From NCBI GenBank assembly GCA_963828625.1, contig CAWHEX010000002.1:496001-560000 (forward strand): a stretch of 64,000 nt of DNA, written 5' to 3'. The translations under genes and the position numbers were made by a program. The notes under the pieces are model-generated. The model did no database searches. It was not told where the DNA came from and was given only the letters and a program-made list of their open reading frames with translations. Source of the DNA: PALSA-894 sp963828625 (GTDB lineage Bacteria > Pseudomonadota > Alphaproteobacteria > Rhizobiales > Xanthobacteraceae). How positions within the stretch are numbered: the first letter of the stretch is position 1; the number at the start of each line of letters is the position of its first letter. Positions 19,268 to 27,454 of the stretch are shown in pieces.

Positions 19268-19736
19268 AGCAGCCGTATTCGGTGCTGCGGCGCTTGCGGC
19301 TGTCATCACTCACGCGCACGCGCAGAACCGACCGGACCCGCTGAGTAAGTGGGGCCCTTCGGTGCTGCATCAACAGCAGCCTTCGACCCTGTCGCCGCCG
19401 GTGTCGGGATTGGACGAGACCAGGAAGCGCGTGCGGACCATTACGATCCGGCCCGACTCCTCGCCGGAGCCCGTGCCGCGCCGCCGCTATTACGCGCAGC
19501 TCACCACCCAGCGCAGCGCTCAGGAGGCGCAGGATCGCTTCGACGAAATCCAGAAGCGGTACACGGCGCTGGCGAACCGCGAGCCGGTCATCCTGCGGAC
19601 GCAAGCCGGCGTCAGCGTGATCTATCGCGCGGTGGTCGGCCCGTTCGGCGATCTCGCGGGCGCGAACGAGATGTGCGACCGAGTCAGGGCGCAGGGTGGG
19701 CCGTGCATCGTGCACCGGATCGAACCCGAAGAGTAA
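19242..19736 (+). CDS. Exported SPOR-domain protein
   Basis: A protein of about 164 residues with a signal peptide (LLNRAAVFGAAALAAVITHAHA) followed by a short linker and a C-terminal SPOR-type domain that begins RRYYAQLTTQRSAQEAQD and contains IYRAVVGPFGDLAGANEMC and GPCIVHRI. SPOR domains bind glycan strands stripped of peptides, often at the division site. I chose ATG 19242 because it directly precedes the signal peptide. It overlaps hyuB yet has no obvious link to hydantoin metabolism. Confidence 0.75.
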   Translation: MYPRPLLNRAAVFGAAALAAVITHAHAQNRPDPLSKWGPSVLHQQQPSTLSPPVSGLDETRKRVRTITIRPDSSPEPVPRRRYYAQLTTQRSAQEAQDRFDEIQKRYTALANREPVILRTQAGVSVIYRAVVGPFGDLAGANEMCDRVRAQGGPCIVHRIEPEE

Positions 19737-19819
19737 GCACGCGACGTTGCGGCGATTGCTCTCGCGCCAAGGCCGCCATATCGTCCCGCTCGCGAGGGCA
19801 AACCAGGGACATTCGGCAT

Positions 19820-22153
19820 ATGGCCAAATTCGGAATCGGGCAGGCGGTGCGGCGCGTCGAGGATGCGCGTTTCCTCACCGGCGCGGGACGTTACGTGGAC
19901 GACATCGTGCTTCCCGGCATGTGCCACGGCGTGAACCTGCTCTCCCCGCACGCGCATGCGCGCATCAGGAAGATCGACGTGTCGAAGGCGAAGGCCGCGC
20001 CCGGCGTCGTGCTGGTGCTGACCGGCGCGGACTGCGCTGCCGATCATCTCGGTGCGTTCACGGCCGGCCTGATGCCGGAAGACGTCGGCGCGCCCAAGGG
20101 CCATCGCATTTTCCAGCAGGTGCTGCAGGCCGAGAAGGTGCGTTTCGTCGGCGACCGCATTGCCTTCGTGGTGGCCGAGACGCAGGCGCAGGCGCGCGAC
20201 GCCGCCGACATGATCGAGGTCGACTACGAGCCGCTCCCCGCCGTGGCGCTGATCGGAGATGCCGCGAAGGATGGCGCGCCGAAGGTGTGGGACGACAATC
20301 CGAACGGCAACGTCGCCTTCATGCTGATGTTCGGCGACGAGAAAGCGACCAACGAGGCTTTCGCCAAGGCTAAGCACGTCGTGAAGCTCGACATGACCAA
20401 CAACCGCCTCACGCCGGTGTCGATGGAGCCGCGCACCGCGATCGGCGACTACAATGCGGCGGAAGATTTCTACACGCTCTATACCTCGTCGCAGAACCCG
20501 CACGGCGCGCGCTTCGAGATCGCGCACATTCTTCACGTCGCGGAGAATCAGGTGCGCGTGGTCGCGCCTGACGTGGGCGGCGGCTTCGGCCTGAAGGGTG
20601 GCGCGTTCCCGGACGATGCGCTGGTGCTGTGGGCGTCGAAGAAGCTGCGCCGTCCGGTGAAATGGGTTGCGTCGCGCTCCGAGAGCATGATGACCGACCA
20701 CACCGGCCGCGATCACGTGCACGCGGGCGAGATCGCGCTCGACGAGAACGGAAAAATCCTCGCGATCCGCCAGCAGTCGCTGTTCCAGGTCGGCGCGTAC
20801 TTCGTCGGGCCCGGCATGGTGACGGGCGCGTTCTCGCTGCGCTTCATGCCGGAAGCCTACGACGTGCAGACGATCCACATCATGTGCAAGGGCATGTTCA
20901 CCAACACGCCGCAGGCCGGGCCCTATCGCGGCGCGGGGCGGCCGGAGGCGGCGTACTTCACCGAGCGCATGGTCGAGCATGCGGCGAAGCAGATCGGCAT
21001 GGACGTCGCCGAAATCCGCCGCCGCAATCTCATTCCGGCGGGCAAATTCCCGTACAACACGCCGACGCACTACATTTACGACTCCGGCGAGTTCGTGCGG
21101 CTGCTCGACAAGTGCTGCGACATGGCCGACTGGAAGGGCTACGAGAAGCGCCGCAAGGCCTCGGAGAAGGCGGGCAAGCTGCGCGGCCGCTCGGTCTGCT
21201 ACTACATCGAGTTCGGCGGCATCTTCAACGACCGCATGGATATCCGCTTCGATCCGGGCGGCAACGTCACGGTGTTCGGCGGAACGCATTCGCACGGGCA
21301 GGGGCACGCAACCGTCTTCGCGCAGCTCGTGCACGAATTCCTCGGCGTGCCGTTCGAGCAAATCCGCTACGTGCAGGGCGACACCGCGCAGGTGCAGTTC
21401 GGGCGCGGCACCTACGGCGCGCGCTCGGCGGTCGTCGGCGGCAGCGCGCTCAAGCGCGCCGCGGACGTGATCATCGACAAGGCAAAGCCGATGGCGGCCG
21501 CCATGCTGGAGGCGGACGCGGGCGACATCGAGTTCAAGGACGGGATGCTGAAAGTCGCCGGCACCGACAAGGCGATCCCGCTCGTCGAAGTCGCGAAGGC
21601 TTCGTTCGCCCCGATGGGACCGATGACCAAGTTCGGCATCGGCCTTGAAGGCTCGGGCTCGCATTCGCCCGAACCGCCGAGCCATCCGAACGGCGCGCAT
21701 GCGGTCGAGGTCGAGATCGATCCGGAAACCGGAATTGTCGAAGTCGTCAGCTACGTGATGGTCGACGATCTCGGCCAGGTGCTGAATCCGATGATCGTGA
21801 ACGGCCAGCAGCACGGCGGCGTCGCGCAGGGCATCGGGCAGGCGCTGTTCGAGCACGCGGTCTATGACCGCGATTCCGCGCAGCTCGTGACCGGGTCATT
21901 CATGGACTACGTGATGCCGCGTGCCGACATGCTGCCGAACTTCGAGATCGCGCTGGAAGAAGTGCCGTGCCTCACCAACCCGATCGGCGTGAAGGGCATC
22001 GGCGAGTCCGGCACGATCGGCGCGCCGCCGGTCGTCATCAATGCGGTGATCGACGCGCTCTCGCCGCTCGGCATCGACCGCATCGACATGCCGGCGACGC
22101 CGGGCCGCGTGTGGGAGGCGATCCAGGCGGCGAAGAGCGGAAAGGCCGCCTGA
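19820..22153 (+). CDS. Xanthine/CO dehydrogenase family molybdopterin-binding large subunit (CoxL form II-like)
   Basis: Molybdenum hydroxylase large subunit of 777 residues, intact. The start MAKFGIGQAVRRVEDARFLTG carries the family R-x-ED-x-R-FL-x-G signature. The active-site loop reads PYRGAGRPEA near residue 368, the AYRGAGR pattern of form II, not the AYxCSFR of true CO dehydrogenase. The catalytic glutamate is in GIGESGTIGAPP near residue 730. Such enzymes hydroxylate aromatic heterocycles, purines or aldehydes. The medium (FAD) and small (2Fe-2S) subunits that normally accompany it are not adjacent. Confidence 0.92.
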   Translation: MAKFGIGQAVRRVEDARFLTGAGRYVDDIVLPGMCHGVNLLSPHAHARIRKIDVSKAKAAPGVVLVLTGADCAADHLGAFTAGLMPEDVGAPKGHRIFQQVLQAEKVRFVGDRIAFVVAETQAQARDAADMIEVDYEPLPAVALIGDAAKDGAPKVWDDNPNGNVAFMLMFGDEKATNEAFAKAKHVVKLDMTNNRLTPVSMEPRTAIGDYNAAEDFYTLYTSSQNPHGARFEIAHILHVAENQVRVVAPDVGGGFGLKGGAFPDDALVLWASKKLRRPVKWVASRSESMMTDHTGRDHVHAGEIALDENGKILAIRQQSLFQVGAYFVGPGMVTGAFSLRFMPEAYDVQTIHIMCKGMFTNTPQAGPYRGAGRPEAAYFTERMVEHAAKQIGMDVAEIRRRNLIPAGKFPYNTPTHYIYDSGEFVRLLDKCCDMADWKGYEKRRKASEKAGKLRGRSVCYYIEFGGIFNDRMDIRFDPGGNVTVFGGTHSHGQGHATVFAQLVHEFLGVPFEQIRYVQGDTAQVQFGRGTYGARSAVVGGSALKRAADVIIDKAKPMAAAMLEADAGDIEFKDGMLKVAGTDKAIPLVEVAKASFAPMGPMTKFGIGLEGSGSHSPEPPSHPNGAHAVEVEIDPETGIVEVVSYVMVDDLGQVLNPMIVNGQQHGGVAQGIGQALFEHAVYDRDSAQLVTGSFMDYVMPRADMLPNFEIALEEVPCLTNPIGVKGIGESGTIGAPPVVINAVIDALSPLGIDRIDMPATPGRVWEAIQAAKSGKAA

Positions 22154-22158
22154 TTTTT

Positions 22159-22233
22159 CCGCTCATGCCCGCGCAAGCGGGCATCTAGTTCTTGGCCGAA
22201 GCGCTGGGTCCCCGCTTTCGCGGGGACGAGCGG
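22159..22233. repeat. Palindromic intergenic repeat, family A copy 3
   Basis: A 75-base unit (CCGCTCATGCCCGCGCAAG at the left, TTTCGCGGGGACGAGCGG at the right) located in the convergent gap between the molybdenum hydroxylase gene and the RidA-like gene. Its two hairpins could terminate transcription from both sides. Confidence 0.85.
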
Positions 22234-22239
22234 ATGTGA

Positions 22240-22986
22240 TTAGACGACGCGCTCGTCCGCAATCGCGCGGCAATCCATCTCGTACTCGAGGTCGCGCACC
22301 GGCGGCCGCGCGTAGTGCCAGGTAAGGCCGTTGCGTGCCGCGCCGCGGCGCACGATCTCGCGGCCAAGAAACGGATGCAGGTCGTGCACGGTGTAGACTT
22401 GGGTCGCGGTCGTGTCCGCCCATGTGAAGCCGAGCAGGCCAAGCCGCCGCTCCATCTCGCCGAGCACGAAGCGCGCCTTCTCGGCGATCGCATCGGCTGA
22501 GGTCTCGCCGAAGCGCACGGTGTTGTCGCGATAATTGCCCTTGCCTTCGGTCGCTTCGCCGCTGCCTGCGACCGCGAACGTGGGCAATCGCCCGCTTGCC
22601 GTCACCGTGTAGCAGAAGGCGTGGAACGACGGCTCGGCCGGCGGATCGATCTCCGGGCACACGTTGCTGCGCGCGACCGGGTTCGTGTCGCCCTGCATCA
22701 CGCCCCAGCGGCGCAGCGTCCCGGCGTAGATTTCATTGAAGGCGCGGAAGCCGTCTTCGGTGAACGGGGCGGGCGAGCGCAATTCGCAGGCGCAGAACGC
22801 GGTCAGCGGGCGGTTCGCCGCGCCGATCAGGCTTTCGGCCGCCCGGAAACCTTCGGCGAGAGGCACGGGTTTTGCGAACCGGACGCGCACGATCGCGTGG
22901 CCGGCTTCCGCCGCGACGCCGCCCGAATACTGAAAGACCGCGGGGATGAATCGATACCCGCCGGGCGCGAATGTCGCAGTCGTCAT
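22240..22986 (-). CDS. RidA-like (YjgF-related) protein of unknown function
   Basis: A protein of 248 residues starting MTTATFAPGGYRFIPAV. Its C-terminal half (GKGNYRDNTVRFGETSADAIAEKARFVLGEMERRLGLLG followed by DTTATQVYTVHD) resembles the RidA fold, in which DAIxQ/ARxVLxxM and a VYTVDxxx strand are usual, and the N-terminal half may be a second, diverged copy. RidA proteins hydrolyse reactive enamine/imine intermediates, and related proteins act as deaminases in aromatic catabolism. No conserved substrate arginine could be fixed by eye. It is convergent with the molybdenum hydroxylase gene. Confidence 0.6.
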   Translation of the reverse strand: MTTATFAPGGYRFIPAVFQYSGGVAAEAGHAIVRVRFAKPVPLAEGFRAAESLIGAANRPLTAFCACELRSPAPFTEDGFRAFNEIYAGTLRRWGVMQGDTNPVARSNVCPEIDPPAEPSFHAFCYTVTASGRLPTFAVAGSGEATEGKGNYRDNTVRFGETSADAIAEKARFVLGEMERRLGLLGFTWADTTATQVYTVHDLHPFLGREIVRRGAARNGLTWHYARPPVRDLEYEMDCRAIADERVV

Positions 22987-23049
22987 GGGCCGTACCTTCC
23001 GGGCGAACGCCTTGCATGAATCGAGGCAAGCTGCGGCAAGCCCGTACCA

Positions 23050-23079
23050 TTGACAAGCCCGCGCCGCGCTCCGCACACT
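23050..23079 (+). promoter_or_regulatory. Probable sigma-70-type promoter of the first liv binding-protein gene
   Basis: TTGACA at 23050-23055 is followed after 18 bases by CACACT at 23074-23079, 44 bases before the start codon. The same arrangement, with the same spacing and partly matching spacer, precedes the second paralogous gene at 24522-24551, which supports function. Confidence 0.6.
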
Positions 23080-23122
23080 CCGCGGATAAACAATAATATC
23101 TATCATCCGCAGGGAGGACACG

Positions 23123-24412
23123 ATGAAGCGTGCTGTCACCGCACTTGCTTTTGGAACGCTCGCGGCATTCGCGGGCCTCGGCGCCGCGCAGGCCGCCGAT
23201 ATCAAGATCGGCGCTATCTACGACTATACCGGCCCGTTCGCGGGCGGTGGATCGAAGGCGGCGGCGATCGGCAACAAGATCGCGATCGATCTCGTCAACG
23301 AGCGCGGCGGCGTCGAGGGCAACAAGATCGTCGGCATCTACGCGGACGCGCAGTCGAAGACCGATGTCGCGATCAACGAGGCCGAGCGCCTGCTCAATGA
23401 GCAGAAGGTCGACCTGATCATGGGCGTGTTCTCGAGCGCGCATTGCGTCCCGCTCGCCGCCAAGGTCGATGCCGCGAAGAAGTTCTTCTGGATCAACACC
23501 TGCGTCGCCTCGGCGGTGCTGAAGGGTCGCAAGCTGCAATACGTATTCCGCCCGCAGGTCCACTCCGACCAGTTCGGCGAAGCCTCCTGCCAGTTCCTTG
23601 CCGAGAACGCCAAGTCGAAGCTCGGCAAGGAGGTGAAGGACGTCAAGGTTGCGATCATCAACGAGGACGGCCCCTACGGTGTCGGCGTCGCGATGGGCAA
23701 CGAGGCCAAGTGCAAGTCGCTCGGCATGCAGATCGTGCACAAGGAAGCCTATTCGGCGACCGCGACCGATCTCTCCGCGCTCGTCACCAAGCTGCGCCGC
23801 GCGCAGCCCGACGTGATCCTGCACACCGGCTACAATCCGGACATCACGTTGTTCCTGCGCCAGTCGAAGGAAGCGGGGCTGAAGTTCGCAACGCTGATCG
23901 GGCACGGCGCGGGTTACAGCCAACTCGACAAGCTGGTCGAAACGTTCGGTGACGACATCAACCTGTTCTACAACGTCGATCCGGTGGCGGCACAGCTCCT
24001 CGATCCAAAGTCGCTGAAGCCCGGCGTTGCCGAGCTCACCGTCGAGATGGTGAAGCGCTACAAGGCCGAGACCGGCGCCAACGACGTTCCCCCGCACGTG
24101 TCGATGGGCTTCAACAATGCGTGGATCTTCCTCACCGACGTGTTGCCGCGCGCGATCAAGAAGCACGGCGGCTACGATCCGGAGGCGCTGCGCAAGGCCG
24201 CGCTCGAGACTGACATTCCGGAGGGCGGCACCACGCAGGGCTACGGCGTGAAGTTCTTCCCGCCCGACAGCGAGATGTCGGGACAGAACGAGCGCTCGTC
24301 CCCGGTCGTGATGCAGTTCGTGAAGGGCGAGACCAAGGTGGCGTGGCCCGCCTCGATCAAGACCACGGACCCGGTGCTGCCGCTGCCGAAGGGCCACGCA
24401 TACGCGCGATAA
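23123..24412 (+). CDS. Branched-chain amino acid-type ABC transporter substrate-binding protein, copy 1
   Basis: Periplasmic binding protein of the LivJ/LivK (family 6) type, 429 residues, with signal peptide MKRAVTALAFGTLAAFAGLGAAQA. Family features are DIKIGAIYDYTGPFAGGG, the ligand-site region VFSSAHCVPLAAKVDAAKKFFW and GYNPDITLFLRQSKEAGL. It closely resembles the protein encoded at 24595-25878 along its full length, so the pair is a tandem duplication. The transporter subunits are encoded from 26023. Ligands for this family range from amino acids to aromatic acids, amides and urea; the co-operonic Rieske and amidohydrolase genes favour an aromatic or carboxylic ligand. Confidence 0.9.
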   Translation: MKRAVTALAFGTLAAFAGLGAAQAADIKIGAIYDYTGPFAGGGSKAAAIGNKIAIDLVNERGGVEGNKIVGIYADAQSKTDVAINEAERLLNEQKVDLIMGVFSSAHCVPLAAKVDAAKKFFWINTCVASAVLKGRKLQYVFRPQVHSDQFGEASCQFLAENAKSKLGKEVKDVKVAIINEDGPYGVGVAMGNEAKCKSLGMQIVHKEAYSATATDLSALVTKLRRAQPDVILHTGYNPDITLFLRQSKEAGLKFATLIGHGAGYSQLDKLVETFGDDINLFYNVDPVAAQLLDPKSLKPGVAELTVEMVKRYKAETGANDVPPHVSMGFNNAWIFLTDVLPRAIKKHGGYDPEALRKAALETDIPEGGTTQGYGVKFFPPDSEMSGQNERSSPVVMQFVKGETKVAWPASIKTTDPVLPLPKGHAYAR

Positions 24413-24521
24413 TGTTCCGTTCCTCGCGGTGGCGGGGCTGGCGGCGCAAGGGACCAGACGGGCGGCGCGCAAGCGAGCGACCGCCCGTATAACTGACGTA
24501 CGCCGCAGCATCGTCTCGCCA

Positions 24522-24551
24522 TTGACAATGCCGCCCGGCGCTTCGCACACT
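24522..24551 (+). promoter_or_regulatory. Probable sigma-70-type promoter of the second liv binding-protein gene
   Basis: TTGACA at 24522-24527 and CACACT at 24546-24551 are separated by 18 bases, exactly as upstream of the first paralogue. The stretch CCATTGACAA is identical at both sites, so the promoter was duplicated along with the gene. Confidence 0.6.
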
Positions 24552-24594
24552 TGAAAAAATGAACGGGCGACTGAGGCCGCAGGGAGAGCGTGGA

Positions 24595-25878
24595 ATGAAG
24601 CGTACAATCGCTGCAATCGGGCTTGTGTTCGGCACCGCGCTGCTGAGCGCGTCCGCATTCGCGCAGGATATCAGGATCGGCGCGATCTTCGATCAGACCG
24701 GTCCGTTCGCCGGCGGCGGCTCGAAGGCCGCCGCACTGGGCACCAAGATCCTGATCGACATCATCAACGAAAAAGGCGGCGTCGAGGGACACAAGATCGT
24801 CCCGATCTTCGCGGACGCGCAGTCGAAGACCGACGTGGCGATCAATGAGGCCGAGCGGCTGCTCAACGAGCAGAAGGTCGATCTCATCACCGGCGTCTAT
24901 TCGAGCGCGCAATGCGTGCCGCTCGCCGCGAAGGTCGACGCCGCGAAGAAATTCCTCTGGATGCCGGTCTGTGTGTCCTCCGCGGTGCTGAAGGGCAAGA
25001 ACCTGCAATACGTGTTCCGCCCCACCATCCACTCGGACCAGTACGGCGACGCCTCCTGCTCCTTTATCGCCGAGAACGCCAAGCAGCTCGGCAAGGACGT
25101 GAAGGACATCAAGGTCGGAATCATTCACGAGGACGGCCCCTACGGGGTCGGCGTCGCGACCGCGAACGAGCAGCGCTGCAAAGAGCTCGGCATGCAGATC
25201 GTGCACAAGGAAGGCTACTCGGCGACGACGAGCGATCTCTCGGCGATGGTCTCCAAGCTGCGCCGCGCGCAGCCCGATGTGCTGCTGCACACCGGCTACA
25301 ACCCGGACATCACGCTGTTCCTGCGTCAGGCGAAGGAAGCAGGTCTCAAGTTCTCGGCGCTGATCGGTCACGGCGCGGGCTACAGCCAGATCGACAAGCT
25401 GTACGAGACCTTCAAGGACGACGTGAATTACCTGCTCGACGTCGATCCGGCGCCCGCCCAGGTACTCGATCCGAAGACGCTCGCTCCTGGCCTCGGCGAT
25501 CTCATCGCCGAGATGATCAAGCGCTACAAGGCCGAGAGCGGCGCGACCGAAGTGCCGCCGCACACCTCGATGGGCTTCAACAACCATTGGATTCTGCTGA
25601 CCGACGTCCTGCCACGCGCGATCAAGAAGTACGGCGGCTGGGATGCGGAAGCGCTGCGCAAGGCCGCGCTCGACACGGATATCCCGATCGGCGGCACGAT
25701 GCAGGGGTATGGCGTGAAGTTTGCGGGCCCAGGCACGCCGATGGCGGGGCAGAACGAGCGCTCGATCGCGGTCGTGATGCAGTTCGTGAACGGCAAGACC
25801 AATGTCGTGTGGCCGCCGCAGATCAAGAGCGCGGAGCCGGTGTTCCCGTTCCCGAAGGGACACGCCTACGCGAAGTAA
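24595..25878 (+). CDS. Branched-chain amino acid-type ABC transporter substrate-binding protein, copy 2
   Basis: Second family 6 binding protein, 427 residues, starting at ATG 24595 after the ribosome-binding site GGGAGAG. The signal peptide is MKRTIAAIGLVFGTALLSASAFA. Most of the mature sequence matches copy 1 (for example AQSKTDVAINEAERLLNEQK, HTGYNPDITLFLRQ and ALIGHGAGYSQ). Differences cluster in the putative ligand region: TGVYSSAQCVPLAAKVD here against MGVFSSAHCVPLAAKVD. This points to two related ligands served by the same transporter. An ATG at 24559 would add 12 residues before the signal peptide and is rejected. Confidence 0.9.
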   Translation: MKRTIAAIGLVFGTALLSASAFAQDIRIGAIFDQTGPFAGGGSKAAALGTKILIDIINEKGGVEGHKIVPIFADAQSKTDVAINEAERLLNEQKVDLITGVYSSAQCVPLAAKVDAAKKFLWMPVCVSSAVLKGKNLQYVFRPTIHSDQYGDASCSFIAENAKQLGKDVKDIKVGIIHEDGPYGVGVATANEQRCKELGMQIVHKEGYSATTSDLSAMVSKLRRAQPDVLLHTGYNPDITLFLRQAKEAGLKFSALIGHGAGYSQIDKLYETFKDDVNYLLDVDPAPAQVLDPKTLAPGLGDLIAEMIKRYKAESGATEVPPHTSMGFNNHWILLTDVLPRAIKKYGGWDAEALRKAALDTDIPIGGTMQGYGVKFAGPGTPMAGQNERSIAVVMQFVNGKTNVVWPPQIKSAEPVFPFPKGHAYAK

Positions 25879-25924
25879 GCTTATCCCTTCCCGCATCGCG
25901 GGGAGGGTCGCCGACGCAAGGCGG

Positions 25925-25954
25925 CCGGGTGGGGCGCCCGAACATCCCACCCGG
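25925..25954. repeat. Intergenic hairpin between second binding-protein gene and livG
   Basis: CCGGGTGGG at 25925-25933 pairs perfectly with CCCACCCGG at 25946-25954 around a 12-base loop. There is no T-run after it, so it may protect the 3' end of the binding-protein message or attenuate read-through into the transporter genes, and is not a complete terminator. Confidence 0.55.
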
Positions 25955-26022
25955 CGCGCTTCGCTCGCCGGACTTCTCCTTTCGGGGGAAGAGATAAAGC
26001 GCAGACAGGACGTTTCCCGCTC

Positions 26023-26757
26023 ATGCCCGTGCTCAACGTCTCCGGCCTCACGAAGCGGTTCGGCGCATTGCGGGCGGTCAATGACGTCTCGTTCGCGGTC
26101 GAGCAGGGCGAGATCCTCGGGCTGATCGGGCCGAACGGGTCGGGCAAGAGCACGACGTTCAACTGCATCGCAGGCCTCTATCCGCCGACCGGCGGCACGA
26201 TCCGGTTCGAGAACGAAGACATCACGGGCCTGCCGCCGAACCGCATCTGCCATAAGGGGATCGGCCGCACGTTCCAGATCCCGCGGCCCTTTCGCAATTT
26301 GACGCTCCTGGAAAACGTTGCGCTGTCGGCGTTCTTCGGGCGCGACCGCGCGGTCACGCAGGGCAAGGCGTGGGAGTTCGCCGAAGAGGCGCTCGCGCTG
26401 GTCGGCTTGCCGAACGATCCGCGCATCACGACCGACGGGCTTGGCGCCGCCGCGCTGAAGAAGCTGGAGCTTGCGCGGGCGCTCGCAACGCAGCCGCGCG
26501 TTCTGCTCGCGGACGAGAGCCTCAACGGCCTCGATCATTCCGAAATGGAGCAGGCCGCCGACATGCTCCAGCGCATCCGGCGCGAGAAGGGCATCACCAT
26601 CGTGTGGGTCGAGCACATCATGGGCGTGCTGATGCGGGTGGTGGACCGCGTCGTCGTGCTCGACCACGGCGAGGTGATTTTCCAGGGCGCCCCGAAGGAC
26701 GCGCAGGGGAACGCGAAGGTGGTGGAAGTCTATCTCGGGGCTGAAGCGCATGCTTGA
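26023..26757 (+). CDS. livG: Branched-chain amino acid-type ABC transporter ATP-binding protein (LivG)
   Basis: First ATPase of the liv-type importer, 244 residues. Walker A is GPNGSGKST, followed by FNCIAGLYPPTGG and the LivG-typical GIGRTFQIPRPFRNLTLLENV. The signature region is degenerate (LGAAALKKLELARAL, with no LSGG) and Walker B reads VLLADESLNG, with Ser after the catalytic Glu in place of the usual Pro or Val. The switch histidine is in VWVEHIMGVL. These departures still fit the LivG subfamily, where the signature often reads LxxGxQRRLEIARAL. It overlaps livF by 8 bases. Confidence 0.88.
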   Translation: MPVLNVSGLTKRFGALRAVNDVSFAVEQGEILGLIGPNGSGKSTTFNCIAGLYPPTGGTIRFENEDITGLPPNRICHKGIGRTFQIPRPFRNLTLLENVALSAFFGRDRAVTQGKAWEFAEEALALVGLPNDPRITTDGLGAAALKKLELARALATQPRVLLADESLNGLDHSEMEQAADMLQRIRREKGITIVWVEHIMGVLMRVVDRVVVLDHGEVIFQGAPKDAQGNAKVVEVYLGAEAHA

Positions 26758-27454
26758 GCTCTCCAACGTCGACGCAGGCTACGGCGGCTTCCAGGCGCTG
26801 TTCGGCATCTCGATGTCGGTGAAGGCCGGCGAGGCCGTGGCGGTGATCGGCTCGAACGGTGCCGGCAAGACGACGCTGTTGCGCGTGATCTCCGGATTGC
26901 TGCCGGCATCGTCGGGCGCGATGACGATGGAGGGCACGCCGCTGCGCGAAACGCCGCCGCACAAGATCATCGAAACCGGCATCGCGCATGTTCCGGAGGG
27001 GCGGCGGCTGTTTCCGCGCCTTTCGGTCGAGAACAATCTCAAGATCGGCGCCTACATTCCGGCCGCGCGCGCGAAGTTCGAGGAGCGGCTTGCGCAGGTA
27101 TACGGCCTGTTTCCGCGCCTGAAGGAGCGGCGGGCTCAGCTTGCCGGTACGCTCTCGGGTGGCGAGCAACAAATGTGCGCGATCGCGCGCGCGCTGATGA
27201 GCGGACCCAAGCTGGTGCTGCTCGATGAGCCCTCGATGGGGCTCGCGCCCGTGATCGTCGCGCAGGTGTTTGACCTCGTGCGCAAGCTGCGCGGCGAAGG
27301 CTACACCGTGCTGATCGTCGAACAGAACGTGCGCCAGGTGCTGAAGATCGCGGACCGCGCGTATCTGCTCGAAGTCGGGCGCATCAAGGCGAGCGGCTCG
27401 TCGGCCGAGCTCGCCGCGAGCGACGAGATCCGCAAGGCGTACATGGGGATCTGA
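26750..27454 (+). CDS. livF: Branched-chain amino acid-type ABC transporter ATP-binding protein (LivF)
   Basis: Second ATPase, 234 residues. Walker A is GSNGAGKTTLLR, then the LivF-specific GIAHVPEGRRLFPRLSVENNL, signature LSGGEQQMCAIARALM, Walker B LVLLDEPSMGLAPV and the switch region LIVEQNV. All catalytic elements are intact. It is embedded in the operon with overlapping livG upstream and a start/stop overlap with livH downstream. Confidence 0.93.
   Translation: MLELSNVDAGYGGFQALFGISMSVKAGEAVAVIGSNGAGKTTLLRVISGLLPASSGAMTMEGTPLRETPPHKIIETGIAHVPEGRRLFPRLSVENNLKIGAYIPAARAKFEERLAQVYGLFPRLKERRAQLAGTLSGGEQQMCAIARALMSGPKLVLLDEPSMGLAPVIVAQVFDLVRKLRGEGYTVLIVEQNVRQVLKIADRAYLLEVGRIKASGSSAELAASDEIRKAYMGI

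Noticed and set aside
19349..22153. A start for the molybdenum hydroxylase at 19349
   Set aside because: The first 157 codons are out-of-frame translation of the SPOR gene; the family N-terminus begins at ATG 19820.
24241..26766. An 841-codon open frame on the minus strand across the second binding protein and livG
   Set aside because: It spans two well-supported genes on the other strand and the gap between them. Its sequence is a typical GC-rich antisense translation.
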